Shown piece after piece: positions 4,780 to 8,887 of a DNA stretch of 8,887 bases. The DNA is taken from positions 1 through 8,887 of the forward strand of contig JAICSG010000121.1 in the NCBI GenBank assembly GCA_025937035.1, written 5' to 3'. Under the pieces are notes generated by a model. It was not told the DNA's origin. It was given only the letters and a program-made list of their open reading frames with translations, and did not search any database. The translations under genes were made by a program, and so were the position numbers. The stretch comes from Thermoanaerobaculia bacterium. Lineage in GTDB: Bacteria > Acidobacteriota > Thermoanaerobaculia > Multivoradales > UBA5704. Numbering within the stretch: the stretch's first letter is position 1; every line of letters begins with the position of its first letter.

Positions 4780-6065
4780 TGGCCTTCGAACGCGTGTTGA
4801 CCCGCAACGTCGGCAAGCCCGAGGCGCTGACCTACAAGGGGTACCGGCAGCTCGGCGGCTACGAGGGGCTCGCCAAGGCGCTCAAGATGGAGCCCGACGC
4901 GATCATCGACGAGGTGAAGAAGTCGGGGCTGCGCGGGCGCGGCGGGGCGGGCTTCTCGGCCGGCCTCAAGTGGAGCTTCATCCCCAAGGGGAAGGACAAG
5001 CCCAAGTACCTCGTCTGCAACGCCGACGAATCCGAGCCGGGCACCTTCAAGGACCGGCTGCTGATGGAGTTCGACCCCCACCAGCTCATCGAGGGGTGCG
5101 CCATCTGCTGCTGGGCGGTGCAGGCCAATACCACCTACATCTACATTCGCGGCGAGTACACCAAGGCCGCCGCGATCCTCGAGCAGGCGATCAAGGAGGC
5201 CTACGACGCCGGGGTCCTGGGCGACAGCGTGATGGGCTCGGGCTTCAAGCTGAACATGTATGTCCACCGCGGCGCGGGGGCCTACATCTGCGGCGAGGAG
5301 ACCGGCATGCTGGAGTCGCTGGAGGGCAAGCGCGGCCAGCCGCGCGTCAAGCCCCCCTTCCCCGCCGTGGTCGGCGCCTTCGGCGCTCCCACCGTGATCA
5401 ACAACGTCGAGACGCTGTGCAACGTGCCGCACATCATCGAGCGCGGCGCCGACTGGTTCAAGGCGATCGGCACCGACGAGAAGAACACCGGCCCCAAGCT
5501 CTACGCCATCTCGGGCCACGTCGAGCGCCCCGGCACCTACGAGTATCCGATCGGCATCACCTTCCGCGAGATGCTGGAGGGGTGCGGGGGCATGCTGAAG
5601 GGTCGGCCGCTCAAGGCGTTCATCCCGGGAGGCGCCTCGGCGCCGATCCTCAAGGCGGACCAGATCGACATCAAGATGGACTTCGACACGGTGGCCAAGG
5701 CGGGCTCGATGCTCGGATCGGCGGCGGTGATCGTGATGGACGACACCACCTGTATGGTGCGCTCGGTGGCGCGCCTGGCGAAGTTCTTCAACCACGAGTC
5801 GTGCGGCCAGTGCACGCCGTGCCGTGAGGGGACGAACTGGATGGAGCTGATGCTCAAGCGGATCGAGCACGGCGAGGGGACCGAGCGCGACGGCCAGGTC
5901 CTGCTCTCGATCTGCGGCCACATCGGCGGCAACTCGCTCTGCGCCCTCGGGGACGCGGCGATCGGTCCGGTGCAGTCGCTCGTCAAGGGCTTCCAGGACG
6001 AGATCGACCGCCACATCCGGGAGAAGGCCTGCCCCTTCCCTCACCGGCGCTATTTTGAAAACTGA
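4779..6065 (+). CDS. nuoF: NADH-quinone oxidoreductase subunit F (51 kDa type, FMN, NADH site, [4Fe-4S] N3)
   Basis: NuoF oxidises NADH at its FMN and passes electrons to cluster N3. The 428-residue product has normal family length. Motifs in order: the glycine-rich GLRGRGGAGF (50-59) for FMN/NADH; NADESEPGTFKDR (81-93); YIYIRGEY; GAGAYICGEETGMLESLEG (from 165) with RGQPRVKPPFPA; and the N3 ligands C342, C345 and C348 in SCGQCTPCREG plus C388 in NSLCALGD. The usual GFPTGLKW reads GFSAGLKW here, a mild variation. The ATG shares one base with the nuoE stop (TGATG) and AAAGGG lies upstream, so coupling is likely. HoxF or formate dehydrogenase beta subunits share these motifs, but the neighbours nuoE and nuoG, and the absence of an N-terminal NuoE-like or C-terminal ferredoxin extension, favour NuoF. 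Confidence 0.96.
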   Translation: MAFERVLTRNVGKPEALTYKGYRQLGGYEGLAKALKMEPDAIIDEVKKSGLRGRGGAGFSAGLKWSFIPKGKDKPKYLVCNADESEPGTFKDRLLMEFDPHQLIEGCAICCWAVQANTTYIYIRGEYTKAAAILEQAIKEAYDAGVLGDSVMGSGFKLNMYVHRGAGAYICGEETGMLESLEGKRGQPRVKPPFPAVVGAFGAPTVINNVETLCNVPHIIERGADWFKAIGTDEKNTGPKLYAISGHVERPGTYEYPIGITFREMLEGCGGMLKGRPLKAFIPGGASAPILKADQIDIKMDFDTVAKAGSMLGSAAVIVMDDTTCMVRSVARLAKFFNHESCGQCTPCREGTNWMELMLKRIEHGEGTERDGQVLLSICGHIGGNSLCALGDAAIGPVQSLVKGFQDEIDRHIREKACPFPHRRYFEN

Positions 6066-6084
6066 TGAGAACGGAGCGTACGAA

Positions 6085-7749
6085 GTGCCCAAGGTAACGA
6101 TCAACGGACGCACCGTGGAGGTGGAGGCGGGCACCAACCTGGTGGACGCCGCCATCAAGGTCGGCGTCCAGATCCCCCACTACTGCTATCACCCGCGCCT
6201 GTCGGTTGTGGGCCAGTGCCGCATGTGCCTGGTCAAGATCGACGGCATGCCGAAGCTGCAGGCGGGGTGCTCCACCCAGGTCATGAAGGACGGCATGGTG
6301 GTCCACACCGACGTGCCCGAGGTCGAGGAGGCGCAGCGGGGGATGATGGAGTTCTTCCTCATCAATCACCCGCTCGACTGCCCGATCTGCGACCAGGCGG
6401 GCGAGTGCGGCCTCCAGGACTACTCCTTCAAGCACGGTGTGGCCTACTCGCGCTTCCAGTACGAGGACAAGCGGACCTACCCCGGCCGCGAGCGCATCCC
6501 GCTGGGCGCCAACGTCCTGCTCAACATGAACCGGTGCATCCAGTGCACCCGCTGCGTGCGCTTCACCGAGGAGGTGGCGGGGACGGGCGAGCTCGGCTTC
6601 TTCAACCGCGGCGCCCGCGCCGAGATCGGCACCTTCCCCGGCAAGGAGCTCAACAACCCGCTCGCCACCTGCGTGGTGGACGTCTGCCCGGTGGGCGCCC
6701 TGACCTCGACCCGCTTCCGTTTCGCCGAGCGCGTCTGGTACCTCGACAAGAAGCCGTCGATCTGTACCGGCTGCGAGGTCGGGTGCAACATCACCATGGA
6801 GCACCGGCGGGGCGACATCAAGCGCTACAAGCCGCGGTTCAACGTCGAGGTCAACGACTACTGGATGTGCGATTACGGCCGCTCCACCTTCGAGCGCTAC
6901 AAGCTCACCCCCCGGCTCACCGCGCCCCGCCTGCGCGCCGCCGGGAGCAACGGGAACGGCCACGGATACACCTTCACGAGCTGGCAGACCGCGCTCGACA
7001 CCGTCCACCGCCGGATTCAGGAGGCTGAAGGCCAAGGCGAGATCGCCATCCTCGGCTCGGGCTTCCTCACCTGCGAGGAGGCCTACCTCTTCGCCAAGCT
7101 GGCCGAGGGAGCGGGCACGGCGCAGCGGCCGGTCCCGGTCGACCTCGGCCCCGAGTGGAAGATCCCGCGCCACCAGCGCCCCCCCATCAAAGGTCGCGAG
7201 CAGGCCCCGAACCGGCGCGGCGCGGAGCTGGCCGGCCTCGGCGGCTCGGCCGAGGACCTCCTGCTGGGCGACGCCGCCTCCCGCTGCGCGGTGCTGATCG
7301 TCGCCGACAGCGACTTCGGCCAGGCGGCCTACTCGGCCGAGGCGGTGGCGAAGCTCCGCCAGGCCAAATTCCTGGTCGTCTTCGGCTGGGCCGACTCGCC
7401 GCTGGCGCAGGCCGCGGACGTGGCCCTGCCGGTGGCCCATCACGGGGAAAAGGACGGCACCTTCGTGAACGTCGAATACCGGGTGCAGCGCTTCGAGCGG
7501 GCCTTCCCGCCGCCGGGCCAGACGCGGCCGGCGGTCGAGGCGCTGGGCGACCTCCTCTCCCGCTTCGAGGAGGGGTGGAGCAACCTCACGCCGGGCAAGG
7601 TGTTCGACCGGCTGGCGGGTGAGATCCCGGCCTTCGCCGGCCTCCACTGGCACGACCTGCCGGCCACCGGCGCGGCGCTCAACGTCTCCGGAGCGGCCCA
7701 CAATCTTTCGGATCAGGCCGCCGAGGCGGCGTCGGAGGCTTCCTCGTGA
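6085..7749 (+). CDS. nuoG: NADH-quinone oxidoreductase subunit G (75 kDa type, multi Fe-S), short form
   Basis: NuoG carries electrons from NuoF towards NuoI. The N-terminal ferredoxin domain has [2Fe-2S] N1b ligands C34, C45, C48 and C62. Next come the H95/C99/C102/C108 set for the His-ligated cluster N5, then C151, C154, C157 and C201 (CPVGA) for N4. A further set C227, C230, C234 and C262 (CTGCEVGC, then WMCDYGR) matches the extra cluster N7 known from E. coli and Thermus. After about residue 300 a degenerate molybdopterin-oxidoreductase-like domain follows (AILGSGFLTCEEAYLFAKL; VVFGWADSPLAQAADVALP; EKDGTFVNVEYRVQRF), ending at residue 554, much shorter than the 900-residue E. coli protein. 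The GTG at 6085 has GGAG 8 nt upstream and gives the usual N-terminus PKVTINGRTVEVEAG. A TTG at 6055 in the same frame lacks a ribosome binding site and would overlap nuoF. The stop overlaps the nuoH start by four bases. Confidence 0.94.
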   Translation: MPKVTINGRTVEVEAGTNLVDAAIKVGVQIPHYCYHPRLSVVGQCRMCLVKIDGMPKLQAGCSTQVMKDGMVVHTDVPEVEEAQRGMMEFFLINHPLDCPICDQAGECGLQDYSFKHGVAYSRFQYEDKRTYPGRERIPLGANVLLNMNRCIQCTRCVRFTEEVAGTGELGFFNRGARAEIGTFPGKELNNPLATCVVDVCPVGALTSTRFRFAERVWYLDKKPSICTGCEVGCNITMEHRRGDIKRYKPRFNVEVNDYWMCDYGRSTFERYKLTPRLTAPRLRAAGSNGNGHGYTFTSWQTALDTVHRRIQEAEGQGEIAILGSGFLTCEEAYLFAKLAEGAGTAQRPVPVDLGPEWKIPRHQRPPIKGREQAPNRRGAELAGLGGSAEDLLLGDAASRCAVLIVADSDFGQAAYSAEAVAKLRQAKFLVVFGWADSPLAQAADVALPVAHHGEKDGTFVNVEYRVQRFERAFPPPGQTRPAVEALGDLLSRFEEGWSNLTPGKVFDRLAGEIPAFAGLHWHDLPATGAALNVSGAAHNLSDQAAEAASEASS

Positions 7750-8768
7750 ATCCCGAGCTGGTCGCCACCCTCGTCAAGTACGCGGTGATGTTCGCCGTGT
7801 TCATCAACGTCGCGCCGATCATGGTCTGGGTCGAGCGGCGGGGAGCCGGCCTCATCCAGGACCGCCCCGGCCCGAACCGGGTGGGGCCGTTCGGCCTCTT
7901 CCAGCCGCTGGCGGACGCCCTCAAGTTCATGTTCAAGGAGGACGTCACCCCGACCCTGGTCGACAAGCCGCTCTACCTGCTGGCCCCCGTGCTGGCCTTG
8001 ATGCCGGCCTTCACCACCCTGGTGCTGATCCCCTTCGGGCCGGAGATCACGGTGGCGGGATGGTCCGGCCCGCTGGTGGTGACCAACGCCGACACGGGCG
8101 TGCTGCTCTTCCTGGCCATCTCCAGCCTCGGCGTCTATTCGCTGGTAATGGCCGGCTACGCCTCCAACAACAAGTTCTCGCTGCTCGGCGCGATCCGCGC
8201 CTCGGCGCAGCTCATCAGCTACGAGCTGGCGCTGACCATCTCGGTGCTCGCGGTGCTGATCCCGGTGAATTCCTTCCGCCTCACCGACGTGGTCGCCTAC
8301 CAGCAGGCGCACCATATTTGGAATTGCATCCCGCAGATCCTCGGCTGCCTGGTCTTCCTGATCGCCGCCTTCGCGGAGACCAACCGGCTGCCGTTCGACC
8401 TGCCGGAGGCGGAGTCGGAGCTGATCGCCGGCTTCCACACCGAGTACGGCGCCATGCGCTTCGCCCTCTTCTTCCAGGGCGAATACTCGAACATGGCGGC
8501 CCTCTCGGCCCTCGGCGCCACGCTCTTCTTCGGCGGCTGGAGCCTGCCGTTCATCCACTACCCCAACAACCTGCTGGGCGGAGTGCTCGGGCTGCTCACG
8601 CTGGTGGCGAAGATCGCCATCGCCATGGCCGTGTTCGTCTGGGTGCGCTGGACCTTCCCGCGGTTCCGCTACGACCAGCTCATGCGGCTGGGGTGGAAAT
8701 TCCTGCTGCCGCTCTCCATCGTGAACCTGATCTTGGTCGCCGCGATGACGCTCGCGGGCTGGCTGTAG
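7746..8768 (+). CDS. nuoH: NADH-quinone oxidoreductase subunit H
   Basis: NuoH (ND1) anchors the peripheral arm in the membrane and forms much of the quinone-binding cavity and the start of the proton path. The 340-residue, eight-helix-type protein carries the family signatures: ERRGAGLIQDRPGPNRVGPFG with LADALKFMFKED (30-66) after the first helix, and ETNRLPFDLPEAESELIAGF (211-230) followed by HTEYGAMRFALFFQGEY, the acidic loop lining the quinone channel. RWTFPRFRYDQLMRLGWK before the last helix is also typical. The acidic residues E211, E221, E225 and E233 are all present. The start is GTG at 7746, with GGAGG 7 nt upstream and a GTGA overlap with the nuoG stop. nuoI normally follows nuoH; here a nuoJ start follows after 25 bp. 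Confidence 0.96.
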   Translation: MNPELVATLVKYAVMFAVFINVAPIMVWVERRGAGLIQDRPGPNRVGPFGLFQPLADALKFMFKEDVTPTLVDKPLYLLAPVLALMPAFTTLVLIPFGPEITVAGWSGPLVVTNADTGVLLFLAISSLGVYSLVMAGYASNNKFSLLGAIRASAQLISYELALTISVLAVLIPVNSFRLTDVVAYQQAHHIWNCIPQILGCLVFLIAAFAETNRLPFDLPEAESELIAGFHTEYGAMRFALFFQGEYSNMAALSALGATLFFGGWSLPFIHYPNNLLGGVLGLLTLVAKIAIAMAVFVWVRWTFPRFRYDQLMRLGWKFLLPLSIVNLILVAAMTLAGWL

Positions 8769-8793
8769 AAACCCTGGGAGGGGCTTGCCACCG

Positions 8794-8887
8794 ATGGAAA
8801 CCCTGATCTTTCTTCTCTTCGCCGCGCTGGCCATCGGGTCGGCCATCACGGTGGTGGTGCACCGGAGCCCCATCTATGCCACGCTGA
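8794..8887 (+). CDS. nuoJ: NADH-quinone oxidoreductase subunit J, 5' end only
   Basis: Only 31 codons are in the window, encoding METLIFLLFAALAIGSAIT followed by VVVHRSPIYATL. A short N-terminus leading straight into one hydrophobic helix and then a basic residue and an N/S-P-x-x-A/S-x-L turn is the usual start of NuoJ (ND6), a membrane subunit beside NuoA and NuoK. It follows nuoH by 25 bp with GGGAGGGG upstream, about 10 nt before the ATG. It is not NuoI, which would begin with a soluble amphipathic segment and a ferredoxin domain; no CxxCxxC motif appears. NuoK also starts with a hydrophobic helix but lacks this pattern. The assignment rests on a short stretch plus context. Confidence 0.75.
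   Translation, partial: METLIFLLFAALAIGSAITVVVHRSPIYATL

Noticed and set aside
4659..6158. Long open frame of about 500 codons on the minus strand across nuoE and nuoF
   Set aside because: It is antisense to nuoF with its intact motifs; the product is rich in H, R, A, V and L, as expected from the complement of GC-rich codons, and resembles no family.
5983..7701. Open frame of about 570 codons on the minus strand opposite nuoG
   Set aside because: Shadow of nuoG, whose cluster ligands are all in frame on the plus strand. Composition is an artefact of GC-rich third positions.
7713..8873. Open frame on the minus strand opposite nuoH and nuoJ
   Set aside because: Shadow of nuoH; low-complexity, highly charged product without recognisable domains.

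Overview
The window is GC-rich bacterial chromosome (codon third positions are almost all G or C) holding three independent gene groups and the start of a respiratory operon. No gene identifies the phylum. The high GC, a stand-alone Uma2-family gene, a polysaccharide deacetylase of the PEP-CTERM/XrtA-associated type and an unusual nuo gene order would fit a Gram-negative soil or sediment lineage such as Acidobacteriota, but that is only an inference.

Left part (1-1650). The 5' two thirds of a ribonuclease R gene (rnr) runs leftward off the window edge. Divergent to it is a complete class II tRNA-Leu(CAG). Its near-consensus sigma70-type promoter (TTGACA, 18 bp, TAGAAT) overlaps the rnr start codon.

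Middle part (1700-3710). On the minus strand are a DUF3473-type polysaccharide deacetylase and, 96 bp downstream, a 74-residue ComEA-like helix-hairpin-helix protein. Divergent from the deacetylase is a Uma2-family (DUF820, PD-(D/E)XK fold) protein. The 188-bp region between the two divergent starts is rich in symmetric elements: a TTAC/GTAA repeat array with about 18-bp spacing and two further inverted repeats. A perfect 20-bp palindrome lies inside the first codons of the Uma2 gene.

Right part (3851-8887). A tightly packed operon for respiratory complex I (proton-pumping NADH:quinone oxidoreductase) reads nuoA-nuoE-nuoF-nuoG-nuoH-nuoJ, with nuoJ cut by the window edge. NuoE, F and G form the NADH-oxidising arm; NuoA, H and J are membrane subunits. 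The genes for the connecting Q-module (nuoB, C, D) and nuoI are missing from their usual places, between A and E and between H and J. They must lie elsewhere (for example further downstream) if the enzyme is a full complex I. Genes overlap by 1-4 bp at three of five junctions, and four of the six nuo starts read as GTG or TTG, so translational coupling is likely.

No mobile element, CRISPR array, rRNA or phage gene is visible. The best leads are the nuo gene order, the repeat array between the deacetylase and Uma2 genes, and the tRNA promoter embedded in the rnr start.
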